From assembly GCA_010909165.1 (NCBI GenBank), contig VJWM01000007.1, positions 124,001-188,000 on the forward strand: a stretch of 64,000 nucleotides of DNA, given 5' to 3'. The notes under the pieces are model-generated. The model was not told the DNA's origin. It searched no databases and worked only from the letters and a program-made list of their open reading frames with translations. The translations under genes were made by a program, and so were the position numbers. Below, piece after piece: positions 1 through 12,191 of the stretch (position 1 is the first letter of the stretch; every line of letters begins with the position of its first letter). This stretch comes from Anthoceros angustus. Taxonomy: Eukaryota; Streptophyta; Anthocerotopsida; Anthocerotales; Anthocerotaceae.

Positions 1-800
1 TTCGTGAGGAATTTGGCCACCGTGCTCATGATCCGTTCTAGCGACTTCCACACAGTGCGATGATCCGTTGCCACCAAGATGTACCGCTTTTGTGTGTGCC
101 TGGTCGTTGGGTATGGGTCCAGCAGTCGATGCCCACTTCTCAAAAGGCGCTAGTGCTAGTATGGGCACTAACGGCCATTGAGTTGTGGCGTCGGCTTCCG
201 ATCCGACAAGCATCACACTTCTTCACAATTGGTGTGTTTCCCCATACATGGTGGGCCACGATTACCCGACCTCAAGATTTTCTTGGTGGTGACTGCTGTT
301 GCATAATGTCCACCACCTAGTCCTTCGTGCATCCCTTTATTACCACCTCCGTCTCACTTTGTTGGGTACCTTCGTTCCATGTCGGCCCCTTAAAGATGCA
401 ACCGTTATACAGAAAGGCGGCGTAGTGCACAAAACTGCCACTGGACCGGTTCGATTCGTTTGGTAGCTCCATCTCCCATAGACCGTTCCAACTCATAAGA
501 GGGCCGCGTCCTCCTTCTCACTTGGTCCATCCCCGGCTTGGTTTGTCGTGTGCTCCTCTTCCTCCTCTATCGCGCCACCAATTCCTCATCCAGGAAGGCG
601 TCCTCTTGATCCTGCGGGGGAGGCTCCGTCTTTTTGGACAAGAAGTCGGCGTTTTGGTGTTGCTTCCTTGCCTAGTCTCCACCTCAAATGTGAACTCCAC
701 AGCAGAATCCACCTCGCAATCCGTCCAGGACAAGTCGCCTTGTTCACCAAAGTGCTTGGCGCAGTGATCAACATAAAACCAAACTCATTGGGCGGAAGGT
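1..800 (-). pseudogene. G1 pol: RNase H tail and integrase start
   Basis: Minus-strand frames around 518-831 give YLPPNEFG, then FGEQGDLSWTDCEVDSAVEFT pieces spread over two frames, which fits the RNase H to integrase connection of gypsy pol downstream of the RT at 800-1500. The integrase core itself cannot be read with confidence. Placement rests mainly on position; the exact domain limits are inferred. Confidence 0.5.
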
Positions 801-1700
801 AGTGCAATTTCTTAGCGTATACCATTCCCAATGCCTCTCGCTCCGTAGTAGTGTACCTCGTTCGCGTCGTGAGCTGTCTTCCAGCGTAGTAGATTGGGTG
901 ATCCCTCGTTTATCATCTTTTGGTGAGCACTACTCGATGGCGGGCGGCACATCCACGTACACATGGAATCGCTTCCCCGGTCCGGTCCTTTTAGTCTGGG
1001 GCCGACAGTGGTGCAGGTCTCGAATGCCGCCTCCTCTCGTCCGGGTCCATTCCTCCTCCTTCTGAGTAGCTCTGTTAGCACAGGCCCTCTTTGCAAAATC
1101 TTGGATGAAGCGCCTATAGTAACCCACCATGCCGGAATCCCGTAACTCCTTCAAGTTCGTTGGTGGGTGAGGATGACTTTCACCTTGTCTTGGTCCACCT
1201 CTATCCCTCTTGCCGACTCGGTGCCCCAACAAGATTCCCTCTGTCATGCAGTAGCATTCTCGGGATGCGAGCCGATTGAGTCTCCTACATCGTTCCAAAC
1301 ACTTCCATAATGTCCACGTGTTTGTCCTCCTCTCGTGCACACAGTCGTCAAGAACACCTCCATGAAGTCCCTCGGAAATTCCGGAAGACATTGGTCACCA
1401 TCCGCATAAATGATCCGGGTGCTCCATCCGAAGGCACTCCGTTTGTAGGCAAGCGTCCCCACTCCGTGGTGAATGTTGTCTTATCGGTCAGACTCCCTTA
1501 GGTGCAGCGGTTGTAGGAGTGGCCGTCAAGAAGGAGTAGGTACTCGATCCGCCACCTTGTCCGATATGTCCACAAAGGGCATGGGAAATGGTCCTTTTGT
1601 GGCGGCGTTAAGCTTTCTCGATCTGAGACCCGAATCACTGCTGCTTCTTGGCCACGACACAATGGCGCCACCCACTCCTTTATTCACGATTGGGAAGATG
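800..1700 (-). pseudogene. G1 reverse transcriptase, frameshifted
   Basis: The minus strand at about 1330-1470 encodes the RT primer-grip block in pieces: APGSFMRMVTNVFRNFRG, then MEVFL followed by a DD-like position and CVHE, which corresponds to the catalytic YxDD region of Ty3/gypsy RT. Further on (about 1100-1180) is the connection motif LKELRDSGMVGYYRRFIQDF, typical of the end of gypsy RT before RNase H. At least four frame changes are needed, so it is inactive as read. Confidence 0.8.
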
Positions 1701-2869
1701 ATGTCGCTTCCGGATACTTATCCGGGACTTCCTTGACCTTGGCGAGTGCTTGGGATTGATTTATCTTGAATCCGAGGCACCGCTCGGCTTCGATCTATCC
1801 GGTGTTCCTTGTTTGAATGCCTTCATGTGACCTTGAAAGCGAACACCCTGAATTCCCCAACAAGGTGTGAGGTCTTGTTTAACTCCTGGCATATTGCGAA
1901 TTTTAGGAATTTCCTGGCGAACCTCCACGTCTTCCACATCGTCGATTGGTCTCTCTTTCCTCGCCCTTCTCGCTGCCATCATCCTCTACCCGCGGTTCAT
2001 CTTCACGCATTCCCCATTCTCGGAAGAGTTAAATCGAGGTGCGGTTACTTCTTGAGGTCCTCCTCATCGGAGGGTTCGCCTTTGTTGTCCTCATGACTTC
2101 CACTTGGAAGCGGTGATCACCTCTCCTCCAAAGGTGTCCCTTGATAGTCCATTTTCTTCTTGGACCACGAGATTTTGGGAAAGGGTAGTCCTCATTCGTA
2201 TCCTCGCGTTCATCGTCCCCACTTGTCTTTGAGGTGTACCCTCTGTGGTCTTGTGGTTTCACCACGATGTGTCCTTACTCAGTGTAATCGCTACCGTCCT
2301 TCCCTCACCTTGGATCCCGGTCCACGGCTTGAAGTGTATTTCCTTCCGTCAAGTGTAGTTTTGTCGGCGAGGCCCGGAGCGCTGGACCTCGTACCCAGTC
2401 GGGTCGATGTGACGAAATCTAATGTATAGGGGCTCCGCTATGGTGGCTTGGACTCGGACAACTCCCTGCTGGCGCTCGCCGCGACATGTCCGCCATCACG
2501 AGGGTTTTGGTGGATGGCTCGAAGGTGGTGAACCCGGCCGTCTTGCGGTGGCCTCGGTGATGAGGTTCCTCGACCCGTGTCGAGGCGTTTTAATTACACA
2601 CCGCAATTTCCACTGCACCTGGCGAGTCGTATGAGATACTACCCTTACCTCACGTTCTTGCCCTTAGGGCCAAGGAGTTCCGGCGTGGTTGCGTTTCCAC
2701 TGATGGCCTTAGGACTTCAGCCGATACTTGTTGTCTTTTAACAAGCGCCTAAGGGACACCAAGTGTTGTTGGTCCATCATCAAGTCGGCCACCTTGAAAG
2801 GGCGGGTGGTTCTCTGCGTCGCGTCCTTGACTCCTCCGGCGTTTGCCACGCCACGGTGGTGGGGACCAC

Positions 2870-4716
2870 TCAGGTCTGTCGGAGTTCTTCTTGAAGCATC
2901 TCGGTCACTTCTCGGACCACATCCGGTGGAAGCTGCGGGCGTTGCCGTGGGTGAGTCCGCTTCTCAGACTCCGGTGGCTTTTGGTTGGTCTTCTTCTGGC
3001 GGCTGCCGGTTAACTTCGTCCTCTTTGGCGGGTTCGGCTTCCTTCCTTGGTGTTCCGTCCTCCGTATCCGTGGGACTATCCCATTTTCTTCCTCTTGCGT
3101 CTCCTTTCCTTCGCTCCTTTCGGCGACTCGGGTTGACACTTCCGGTACCTCCAGTCCGCCTTCTTCTCCTTGGCGAACTTGCCCGTACCACCCAAGCTCC
3201 TCGGTGCCTCCTCCCACTCCGTTGTCGTCTTCAATGCAGGCGCGCCTTAGGGAGGGCGTGGGTGGTCTTGGCTCCCCGGGGTGGCGTGGCGCACCGTCCT
3301 GGCGAGGATTCGGACACAGTCTTGCCGCATGTGCCTCGCTTACAATCTCCACCACAGGTTCAAAGTCCCGTTGCCTTGCGGTGGGGTATGGGCCGTTGGA
3401 GTAGTGCGGGGTTCCCAGTTCCAGACCACCCCGAGAATTCACGGGGGCTCCCATGCGGTCTTGCATCGGAGGTCGATGCAGACGGACCAGCTGCTGGGGT
3501 ACATCGTCACAGGATACTGGTCCGGTTGTGCTTCTTGCACTTGGCGCATCCTCCCATTCCTCGGACTCTTCCCGTAGTCATACTCACAGTTCACGGGTGC
3601 GGAGGCGGTTGGCCTTGAATGCCCATGTTGGTGACACACCACAAATGAGTCACGGTGGTGGCCACCTTCGCGTTCTTTATCCTTCACGGTTGATCGTCAA
3701 CTCCTCCACCCTCTTCATTACCGTTCTAGATCTTCCCTCGGCCCGCTACTTCCTTCAAAGGGAGGTGGGGTGGACCTCTGTGCGGTGCGGGCATCATGAC
3801 CTCCTTCTTTTCCACCCTCACGACTCGGGCTTCTTCTTCTTTATTTTTCGGCGGGGTTCTTCTTCTTCCAGGACCTCCTCGGATTCTTCTTCGGAGTCCT
3901 CTTCCTCTTCCTCCGACGCTGCCTCGGTCTCATCATCCTCCTCGTCCGAGGGTTCTTCATCTTCGGAGTCCGACCCCCGTTTCTTCTTTTTCTTCTTTCC
4001 TCCTGGAGGAGTCCTCGGCCGTCGTTGGTGCATCGATTCTTCATAGTTCTCCGCCGCCCGGACCGCCTTGCTCACATCTTTCTCTGCCAACAGCAGCACG
4101 TGCTTAGCCATTGGCTTGGATAAGCCGGCGAACCAGCACCTTTGCATGGTAGTGTGGTGGGGTGCGGTCCGGTAGGGCAGATTCGATGTCGATCCCAACT
4201 TCTCCGTCTTTCCTCGCTTGAGTTCTCGAGTTTGGACAAGGCGTAGCCTTCTTGATCGATTCGCGGAATCTTTCTAAAGGCATCCTTCAATCTTGAAGGT
4301 TGCGGGGGAGCGTTACAGTGGTCGGTATTTCCTCCGATACCGAGCCGTCCCGAGACCCTTGGAGCAATTTGAATGAGTGCGCATCGAACCTTCTCCGTTG
4401 AAGTTTGCGCGACGAAATCCTCCACGAAGGTTTGGCGTCCCTCTCCTTCTTACCTCAAGAGAGAATCGCTTGCTTGGTGCGTTGTTGCCATCGCCGATGT
4501 AGGATGAGGAACCGCCCCCACCGCGACTTGGTCTGCGTCCTCCTCTCGATCCAAACAACTCCACCACTGTGGTGTCCTCGCCTCGAGCTCGTCGTCTCTC
4601 ACGCGCTGCTCGGGCGCTCGGCGATCTGGCGTCCGACTCTCTCGATTCGTCCTTAACTACCTCCGTCCTCCACGCATCCACGCTTGCGGGCGATTTCATT
4701 CCCGACAGCGCCAAAA
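2870..4716 (-). pseudogene. G1 gag
   Basis: Three overlapping minus-strand frames cover gag. The first (4313-4750) is a Ser/Arg-rich start just after the primer site. The second (4072-4425) resembles a capsid domain. The third (3818-4198) is a charged tail with PPGGKKKKKKRGSDSEDEE and a long Glu/Ser run ending in Lys-rich residues. A further basic/acidic linker lies at 2870-3466, and a possible broken zinc knuckle (CHQHGH) at about 3600. The acid-plus-basic low-complexity tail is common in plant gypsy gag proteins. Assignment is by position and composition. Confidence 0.6.
4701..4716 (-). other. G1 primer binding site
   Basis: Complement reads TTTTGGCGCTGTCGGGA directly after the LTR end, close to the TGGCGC(C)GTTGCCGGG primer site shared by many plant gypsy elements. 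It fixes both the LTR boundary and the minus-strand orientation. Confidence 0.7.
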
Positions 4717-5300
4717 TGTGGCGACTTTTCGGCGGCCAGCGGGCGCGCACAATCCGTGTCGTTGTAGGAAGAGTTCGTTCCCAAGGAATAGCGGCTCCGT
4801 TTGCGGCGTTTGGCGATTCGTCTTACTTTCGTCTCGGTCCTACGCACACACTTAGTTCACGTCTAACTACTCGCGACAAACACCACGGGCGGTATGGCCA
4901 AGCGTTTAAGACCCGTTCGCGTCCGTTTCGTTCACGTTCGTCTCTCACACCTCTCGTCCTCCTCTCTCCACTCACTATCGGTCTTAAAAGGCCGGGTTAC
5001 GTCAGGACCTCCTCGTCGTTCACGGGCCTCTCCGTCCGCGGCGCCTCCGAGTCCCTCCCTCACACGTTCCGGTCCGTTCGGTGACGGGCGCGGCTCAGGC
5101 GAGCAGGTCCCCGATCACCCTTCCACACACCACAACACGTTAGGTCCGTCACGGGACCTGATCAATCCCTCCGGGTCGTGCACCTTTCGTGACTCGGGAC
5201 TCACGTTAGCAAGAAGACACACAAAGGTGCAGAGCAGGCATCAACACCAAGGAAAGATGATTTATTCAGGCAGTGACCCTCTTATACTACGCCGGTCGGC
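4717..5300 (-). repeat. G1 5' LTR
   Basis: On the plus strand it starts TGTGGCGA (LTR end in CA on the minus strand) next to the primer site. It holds a minus-strand AATAAA (near 5255) and a CTCTTATACTAC stretch. Its first 70 bp match the LTR-like sequence at 34969 (shared GGGCGCGC..ATCCGTGTC.TTGTAG and CGTTCCCAA.GGAAT). The right boundary is uncertain. Confidence 0.6.
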
Positions 5301-5380
5301 GTCTTTATTACACCCCCTATTACGGTGACGGCCCGGCTCGGTATGCCCTAATCGGCCGCCTACCATCCTATTTCCCTCCC

Positions 5381-6984
5381 CTATCTCCTTCCGGTGGGGC
5401 AGGAAGGTCCGGGTTCCGCCTTGGGATTGGTGGTCCAATCTCCGGCAATTGCGCGCAATCGGATGATCCGAGACCCTCCTTTCTCCGGAATCACAGCCGG
5501 GTTGGGCTCACCGTGCGGCCGGGTTACCACAACGTCATCCTCCCCTGGCCTTCCCGTGGGTCCCCCTCCGGTGGGGCCACCGGCTGTCAGCTCCCCTAGC
5601 GTAAGTCGAAGGGGACTCCTCCTTACTGCCGGAGTCCGGACCTCGAGGTCCGGTCTCGACTCCGGAGCCTGAACTCCAAGGGTCCGGTTTATTTCCCGAG
5701 TCCGACCGGCTGGGTCCGGCCTCGTCTCCGGGGTTCGGACCTCAGGGTCCGTACTTATTACCGGGGTCCGATCTCCAAACTCCGGACCCCCTTCCTGTGG
5801 ACCTCGTACTGCTAGGTCCTCCTCCTTACCCCCCGACCCTTGTCTTGGTCTGGGTTGGCTCCCCGTTGCACCTGCAGTCACCCCCCTTCCGGATCGGGTG
5901 GTGGTGAACTTACCTTAGGTCCGCTGCGTCCCACTCCTCTTGGGGCTCCTCTCCTTGTGCCGTCGTCTCCAAGCAGGGCCCCTAGGGTCCCCCTGTCTCC
6001 CGTGCCCTTCTTCCCCCCTCAAGGCCTTCCGGGTCCCCAGTGAGGCCTCTCACTTGAGCTCGGTGTGGTAATAGGCAAAGTCCGAATCCACTTGTTGGAT
6101 TGCCTCTTCCACGTGTGGAGCACGTCTCCTTCGCCATAGGTGCTCGGGGAGGCACTTGCCCTTGTTGCTCCACCTCCCGAGTTTGATATGGGCCGGGCTG
6201 CTTGAGGCCAGTGCCTCGGTCACCTCCAGATTGTTGCTCCACTTGCTCCAACTCCTCCTTCCGTTCGGCCCGCTTGCCCGCCATAGCAGCGTTCCCTTCC
6301 GACTTCCTCGGTGGACCGCGGCTTCTTATGCCTTCCGCGCCCTCGCCTCTTGTCCATTACATTAACTCCGCCATCTCGCTCCAGACGGTCAACCTGCCGG
6401 GCTGCGGCTTCACCAGGCCCTTTCTCCATCTCGGCGTCCACGCTCCTGTTCCATCGCCTTCGTCCGTCCCAGCAGGCCGGAGCCGCTCTATTTCCCGGTC
6501 GCGTTCCGCGACCATGTCCTGCAGACTACCATTCCTCTCAATGATAGTTTGGAGCTGCAGCTCCAAAGTCTCCTTGCGGTCCTCCATCTCCTGCCGCTGC
6601 TGCTCCACCTCCCGGAGCTGAGTCCGGAGATCCTCCATCTCCTTGTCGCGAACTTCTTGGGCTGGTGGTCGCGCTTGCTCCGCCACCTCCTGCTCCATCT
6701 TGAGCGGGCGGGCGCTATCTCCGAAGTCTGGATTCTCCCATTGAGAATTCCTTGCTTGCTCAAGCGTCTTGGAGTTGTAACTCCAAGGTGTCCTTCTTGT
6801 CCTCCTCCACTCCTGCCTCCCTTCTACCTCCTGCCAGGCTGCGCACAGGGTCCCGATTTCCCGGTCTTGGCCTCCAGTGTTGCAGCTCGTCAGAGCTTGC
6901 TCCACTTGCTCCACTTGCTTTCGGCCTTGGTTAGCGTGGCTCTCTCGGCCGCCTCCCTCCACCGGTTCCGATCACGCCGATAGT
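5381..6984 (-). pseudogene. G2 gypsy gag, C-terminal part (separated by T1)
   Basis: Minus-strand frames encode a coiled coil (6357-6962: many E-x-E/R heptads such as MEDLRTQLREVEQQRQEMED) with repeated KAESKWSKWSKL, followed by a Pro/Arg-rich tail (5381-5881) with repeats of the RTPExRPD type. At its upstream end the coil stops exactly at the GATC target duplication of T1 (6985-6988). The frame continues in register with the coil at 19029-20900, so the two were one gag before T1 inserted. Confidence 0.75.
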
Positions 6985-6988
6985 GATC

Positions 6989-7005
6989 AACAAGGTCTCC
7001 TAAGA
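6989..7005 (+). repeat. T1 left terminal inverted repeat
   Basis: AACAAGGTCTCCTAAGA, preceded by the target duplication GATC at 6985-6988. It is the exact complement of 19012-19028. Weak similarity continues inward for about 60 bp (GAGAC..CTCT..GAG..AAATTT). Confidence 0.85.
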
Positions 7006-8560
7006 GTGGGAGACGGCTCCTCGTCTCTGGTTTTGAGGGGGTGAAATTTGGGACCTGGAAACAAAAAAGCTTGAAATTCATAATTTGCAGAATTTTTAAA
7101 AAAAATTGCATGATAAAGATGTGACTTTAAGAATGAAACCATGCATTTCAATGGTTTTAAGGTAATAAGACCTTCACATGGTCTACACTCCTCCAAGTTC
7201 TCATGAATTTCTGCCAATTCTTTAAGACAGATACATGCAATTTATAGGCCGCACAAAATGGATATTAAAAAAAGGTCCACAAAATGAGTTTAAGGGTCCG
7301 TAGACTGACCAGAAAAAAAGAGCGACGCACATTGTACTGTACTTGTATGACCCCGGACATCCGGTGAATGTGCGAATGGTATGAATCCATTTTAGCTGGT
7401 GCAGGCCCGAGGTTGCACTACCCTGGAAATTGGATGAAATCTCCGAACTTCATACCGGCTGGCCTTTCGGACACACACCGTGCGGCAATCTATTTACAAT
7501 TGCGGGTTCAATGCGGTCGTACCACATCGTGACATCGTCCTTTACATGCATATGATGAATGCATTCATCATGTCGCGACTAATCACCGTGGCGAGGCTTT
7601 CCACCATGAGACCCGTGTGGTAGTGTTGGACCAATTTCTTATAGCAATGCATTTCGCTATTCGTTGGTACGGTAAGCGCCCGCCATGGTCGATATCGATT
7701 TGCAATTCGATAAGGTCTCGGCCATGACACTTCACGCACATGGACGGCTCGAATCGGTGCCTCACCGCCTTCCCTCGCCTCGATCTCGCGGGGGCCAACT
7801 CATGCACCAATCGTCGGCCGTGGCCGTGTTCGAGACCAATTTCTTATAGCAATGCATTTCGCTATTCGTTGATAAGCGCCCGCCATGGTCGATATCGATT
7901 TGCAATTAAGGTCTCGGCCATGACACTTCACGCACATGGGAAGCTCGAATCGGGTGCCACGGCCTTCCCTCGCCTCTCGCAGGGGCCAACTCATGCACCA
8001 CTCGGCCCGTGGTGACAGGAAATGGCGATTGGCGGCGTGGCGTAGTTCGTCAATCCCCTTTTCACGGTGTTCGATTGAAGGATATGCATGAGGATGCTCA
8101 TTGATGCAATGTTGTTGAGGGACCATGTTTCTCCCTTGCAGCGATCGTGAACAAAAATGGTTCAAGCGAGCTTGGATCAAGCTGGACACAATGGACACCG
8201 ACAATGACCTTTATCACCGGCTGTCCGGTGTTGTGCAAGACGCTATGCACGCCATAAGTTGTCTCAAAGCTTTGGAGTCCAACACAAAAAGCAACGTTAA
8301 CCCAACTGGTAGATCTGCCAGTTTCCCCTCTCTCCCAATCCCAGTTCGGATGCTACAAGTTTGTTTTGGGTCGCGAAGTTGTCTGGAGAGTCAATCGGGC
8401 CATCATACTTCTCGGTGTCTCAAGGATGGACCTCGATCCATCGGCCCCAATGTTGCGGCAAAAGCCTCTTCTGCAGCCATCTCGCCAATGTCTGCGTCTT
8501 TCTCACTAACCTCACGCGCCCGGCGGATGTCCTACAACACCGTCGAAAGTGGATCGACAC
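7006..8560. other. T1 left non-coding region beyond gene A
   Basis: The first 330 bp are AT-rich and hold no gene. A palindrome (CCGGACATCCGGTG) lies at 7353-7366 and a 204-bp tandem duplication at 7629-8015. Minus-strand frames at 7800-8204 (for example MCVKCHGRDL) may be eroded extra coding sequence downstream of the methyltransferase; I do not recognise them. Confidence 0.5.
7629..8015. repeat. 204-bp tandem duplication inside T1
   Basis: Two copies start at 7629 and 7833 (GACCAATTTCTTATAGC), each with the CGCCCGCCATGGTCGATATC and CACTTCACGCACATGG blocks. Copies differ mostly by gains and losses of 1-7 bases, with few substitutions. Confidence 0.85.
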
Positions 8561-8729
8561 GCCTCCAATTGTGCATCGCGTCTTCTTGTCGCATGCGCGG
8601 ACCAGCGACCTGCCACCTGCGGCGGTGTTCACCATGGGCTCTTCTGCGTCTTGGGTCGCGCCAAAATCAAGCCTCCTCCTCCTCGCAGCGGTTGTCCATC
8701 GTATTGAGCGCCTGAATTGCCTGGGATCT

Positions 8730-9290
8730 CGTCTATCGAAATGACATTGCGGCGGACTTGAGGCTGCTACCATACCATACCAGAGCAGCACCATCTAGGA
8801 TCCACTCGCCTTCCATTGTGCAGCTCAATCAACTTCCTCAACAATCTAATGGGCTTCGGTAGGAAACCACCCTATCATCTGCGTGTTGTAACATAGCTTA
8901 TGTTCCTGACCTTCTCGGTAAAGCAAGTTGTCAACCCTCTGTAGTCATTCATAACATCGGTGATGCCGAGGGAGAAATCTTGAGGCAATCACGCTTTAAG
9001 GGCGCGTGGTGATGTAATCACCATCATCTGACTTATCTGGAGGTGCCGTCACATTAGTTTTGTGCGAGCGGGGCGTGACACCACCTTTACATCGCAAGCA
9101 AAACTTCACGAACCATGGACATATCATCGGTGAATGGAATACCACGACTCGAAAAACCTCGGGGTTGTGATGCCACGGAATGTCATTATGATCTTCTCAA
9201 ATTCGACGAGTGAACGCGTGTCATACTCCCTAGAGTTCGCATCCAAATTCAACCCGGGCAAGTCCAAGAATCATGGCAAGCGGACGGGGT
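8730..9290 (-). pseudogene. T1 gene A methyltransferase domain
   Basis: Blocks in permuted (beta-class) order on the minus strand: motif IV-like LDLPGLNLDANSREYD (about 9268-9220), a strand VFRVVVFHSP followed by DMSMVREVLLAM (about 9165-9085), a motif X-like KPIRLLRKLIELHN (about 8858-8820), and motif I GEWILDG...SSLKSAAMSF then SIDE (8810-8735). The strand-helix pattern after motif IV and the WILD plus SxK motif I match the T2 copy. The usual DPPY/F/W is D-x-P-x here, possibly from a lost base. The family fits N4-cytosine or N6-adenine DNA methyltransferases; target and activity are unknown. At least three frameshifts are present. Confidence 0.65.
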
Positions 9291-9889
9291 TCTAGAGCCC
9301 TGTCTGCGATGTTGCCACATACTATACCTACCTGCAGTTCTCCGTCATCCACGAAAGTCTAACTTTTGATGCGGAGGCCTCCAACAATTGTCGCTCATCC
9401 GCCATTATCCTCCAAGCTTTGGCTTTCAAAACATGTTCCTTGAAATTGTCGAGTGCACTCCACTCGAGGCAGGCATTGGCCAGCGCATATGGCAAAGTTC
9501 CAATCGGACGTGGAAACAAACCATGCGCAAACAAGCATATTTCGTTTAGTACATATCACATGCCGGGTGGCGGTGCTTGCTCCATGTCACTTACCATATT
9601 TTTGAATGCCGGTTGAAAGTTCGATCTGCTCCACCGTCTTTGTATTGAGGGTATCGATCCCTAACACCTGGAAAGTCTCACAATTGAGTTCTTCGCAAGG
9701 GTGATGTGAATGAGGTTCAATTTTTGGCCTTCTCCACCCACTCTTGCATTTGCTTCAAGCTCATTTCTCCAGCCAAAACCTTCATGCATCGTCTTCAAAT
9801 TGTTGTTGCTGTGAGTGCTCGATACCACGAAAACACTTCCACACTCACGGGAACATCCGATTCCTTCACATCGATGACCACAAGATCTC

Positions 9890-10654
9890 TCAGCAGATTT
9901 CCTCGACTTGTAGTCTTTGTTTATTTGCTAGTGCTCGGGCATCTGCTCGCTCGGTAGTTGCCCATTCCCACTTCTCGAAAATCTCGTCCACATACCTCCA
10001 CACTTCGTCAACTTTTGCCACACAATAATCCAGTGTCCTATTGTCCACGGTGGTGATCACTGCCTTGGGGCCATGCTTGGCTGCATCCCACTTGGGGATC
10101 CTGCCTAATCGTGCATACACATCTAGCTTCCAATCCACGTCACACTTCAAACCCTTGACCTCAAGAGGCGACAACTCACTTCGATGTAACGCACGGTCCA
10201 TGAAGGTAAATGTCTTCTGGCGTGCTATGGTGTTGTGGTCCGTGGCTACGATCCTCATCTCGTCCTCGGTGAGTCCGGCACATATGCATCCATCCACTTG
10301 TACTCTTCCACCGGTGGAGTACGGATGAGACGGGGGACCTTGCACGGAAGGAATGGTTTCCCCTAAGGCGAAAAAATGTAATCCCCCATCCACCTTAAAG
10401 CGTGAAATTCTCTTGTAGCACATTGTGACGGATCCACAACCACAACCATGGGCAACACACCACCACCGGGGACAATGCTTCATCTTTTGCATCAAAGCCT
10501 CTACCCATGCGAGATCCAACTTCCTCACCTGACACAATTCCTCGAAGTGCAACACTTGATTGGCAGCTTCAGAGTAGACTCCCACACTCTCTTCATTGCT
10601 ATACCGTCCCTTTCCACGTCTCGGCTTGCATCTGCTTTGATGGCGCAAGCACAT
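9890..10654 (-). CDS. T1 gene A central domain, open block of unknown function
   Basis: An uninterrupted 254-codon stretch, longer than most in this region. It includes LDLAWVEALMQKMKHC, a Cys-rich CGCGSVTMC, DEMRIVATDHNTIARQKTF, LDVYARLGRIPKWDAAKHGP and VDEVWRYVDEIFEKWEW. The last motif recurs in T2 gene A as VWANVDKIFSKWE (about 48270). I do not recognise the fold. It is probably an internal piece of gene A rather than a separate gene, since it lies between the acidic region and the methyltransferase on the same strand and no good start codon context is visible. Confidence 0.55.
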   Translation of the reverse strand: MCLRHQSRCKPRRGKGRYSNEESVGVYSEAANQVLHFEELCQVRKLDLAWVEALMQKMKHCPRWWCVAHGCGCGSVTMCYKRISRFKVDGGLHFFALGETIPSVQGPPSHPYSTGGRVQVDGCICAGLTEDEMRIVATDHNTIARQKTFTFMDRALHRSELSPLEVKGLKCDVDWKLDVYARLGRIPKWDAAKHGPKAVITTVDNRTLDYCVAKVDEVWRYVDEIFEKWEWATTERADARALANKQRLQVEEIC

Positions 10655-12191
10655 CGTCTGTAGCCACCGCTATCCTTGGCAATCTCCACAAACCTGGGAA
10701 GCGGTTCATCCTCCTCCTCCGACTCTTCGCTCCCAATTGCAATTGCAGGCTTCTCCCGTTTTGCCCTTGCCTTCTTGGCTTTGCCACTACCGCGGGCCTG
10801 CGCCTTCTCATCGATTGGTTTGCCATCTCCAGCTCCTCCCCTCTGTCGCCCCTTTGATGCATTCCCCACGGGCGGCGACTCTGCTTGCACCCTCCTGCGA
10901 TCCAGGACAAGCCACGAAGGCGCGAGCAATCATGCGATGGGGCGGGACCTCGAGGTCATGCTCACGCCGTCATTAGCCTCGCAGTCTCCTTCCAGGGTGA
11001 GCCATCTTCACCGTCTTGATCATCTTCGTCCTCCTCGGCGGGTAGGGCATCATAGTCCTCTGTGTCCTCACCGTCGTTCTCCATATCCTCGTCATACCCG
11101 GTCAAGCTAGCTTCCTTCTGCAGCCTTGAAGAATCACTAAGTCTGTTGGCAGTCAAAACCCGGGACGTCCGGTGCACACCGGACGCATTGGCTCGGACGA
11201 GCCGGCGCCGATCTTTCTTGGATCATTTGCAATTGGTTGTATTGCAGACCTCTGAACGGATGCAGTGCTAGGATGTTTCCCCACCATGGCATTGCAGGGA
11301 TGCTTCCCTCGGATACCTGCTCGGTTGCATCCCAGCTGAGAAGCTGCTGGGTTGCTTTCCTGCAGATGCCCTTGTGAAATGATTCCCGCCATCTTGAAGA
11401 TGCTTCCGGTGATGCGATGCTGTTGTTGCTTCTGGCGGATGCTGGTGTGCTTAGCGGATGCACCGCTTGGATGCTTTGAATTCCGTCAAGTCGATGTCGA
11501 TCTATCCGCCTTTCCGGCCGATGATCCACTACCACCTGCGGCGGCGGTGGGTTTACACTGAATCCAGTACCGGCGCACGCCTAACGCCTTCTAAACATAC
11601 TTGGTGCATTACCTTGTGGAAAACTCTGCCCATCATTTTTCGCAAGCCTGCGGTTCTTCACGGGCGCTTCCTGGCAAGCCACGATGTCAAAATTCTTGAT
11701 CACGGTGAGTAGACTCGGGCGACATTGGGGTCGAGTTTGAGCTGGTTTGTCTTGATGTACACAAAAATGACATACCCTTGGTCATCCTTCTCCACAGTGC
11801 GTGAACAAACAAAACCAAGACATGAGGGCTTTGAAGGCGGCTTGTCCACAGAGGTATGAAATACCAACCGTCTGCGGGCGTTGTTGCCTGATCCAACTCG
11901 CCGAGATATATCGAAAGGAGAGTTGTCACGAAGCATCATTCCGATCATGTCGATGCTTGCTTGTAAGGACTTTGGAAAGTTGCTCTAGTTGGGGCGTTGT
12001 CGTGGGGCGAGTTCACGGTGTCGGGGTATGCATCTTGATGCCTTGGATCGGTGGTCAGGTCTCCATGGGGCCTATGAATCAAAGGCTGCCGCTGGTCCGT
12101 TTTCTCCCGCTAGCGCTCCATCGGGTTTGGCGCCTTTTCGCTTCTGTTTGAGGGCCCATCATGCCAAACAACCCATTGTAGCAAGGAGATC

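Larger units (their letters stand above)
1..5300 (-). mobile_element. Ty3/gypsy retrotransposon G1, degraded, truncated by window start
   Basis: Reading right to left on the minus strand there is an LTR (from 4717), a TGGCGC-type primer site, gag-like reading frames, an RT core, and RNase H to integrase linker sequence, in the gag-RT-RNaseH-IN order of Ty3/gypsy. The integrase end runs off the left edge. Frames shift every 100-300 bp, so no long ORF survives. Large overlapping plus-strand frames at 2728-4046 are complements of the gag region. Confidence 0.8.

Noticed and set aside
2728-4046. Long plus-strand open frames (296 and 197 codons) rich in Ser, Leu and Pro
   Set aside because: They lie opposite the minus-strand gag region with its acidic and basic runs; composition is that of a complement and no domain is visible.
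6977-7005. A longer, 29-bp terminal repeat for T1 starting CCGAT
   Set aside because: Two mismatches occur outside GATC, and the gag frame joins exactly at GATC, so the outer similarity is better explained as host sequence around a palindromic 4-bp duplication.
7800-8204. Zinc-finger gene from the MCVKCHGRDL frame
   Set aside because: Only one CxxC pair, inside a tandem duplication, with no continuing frame.
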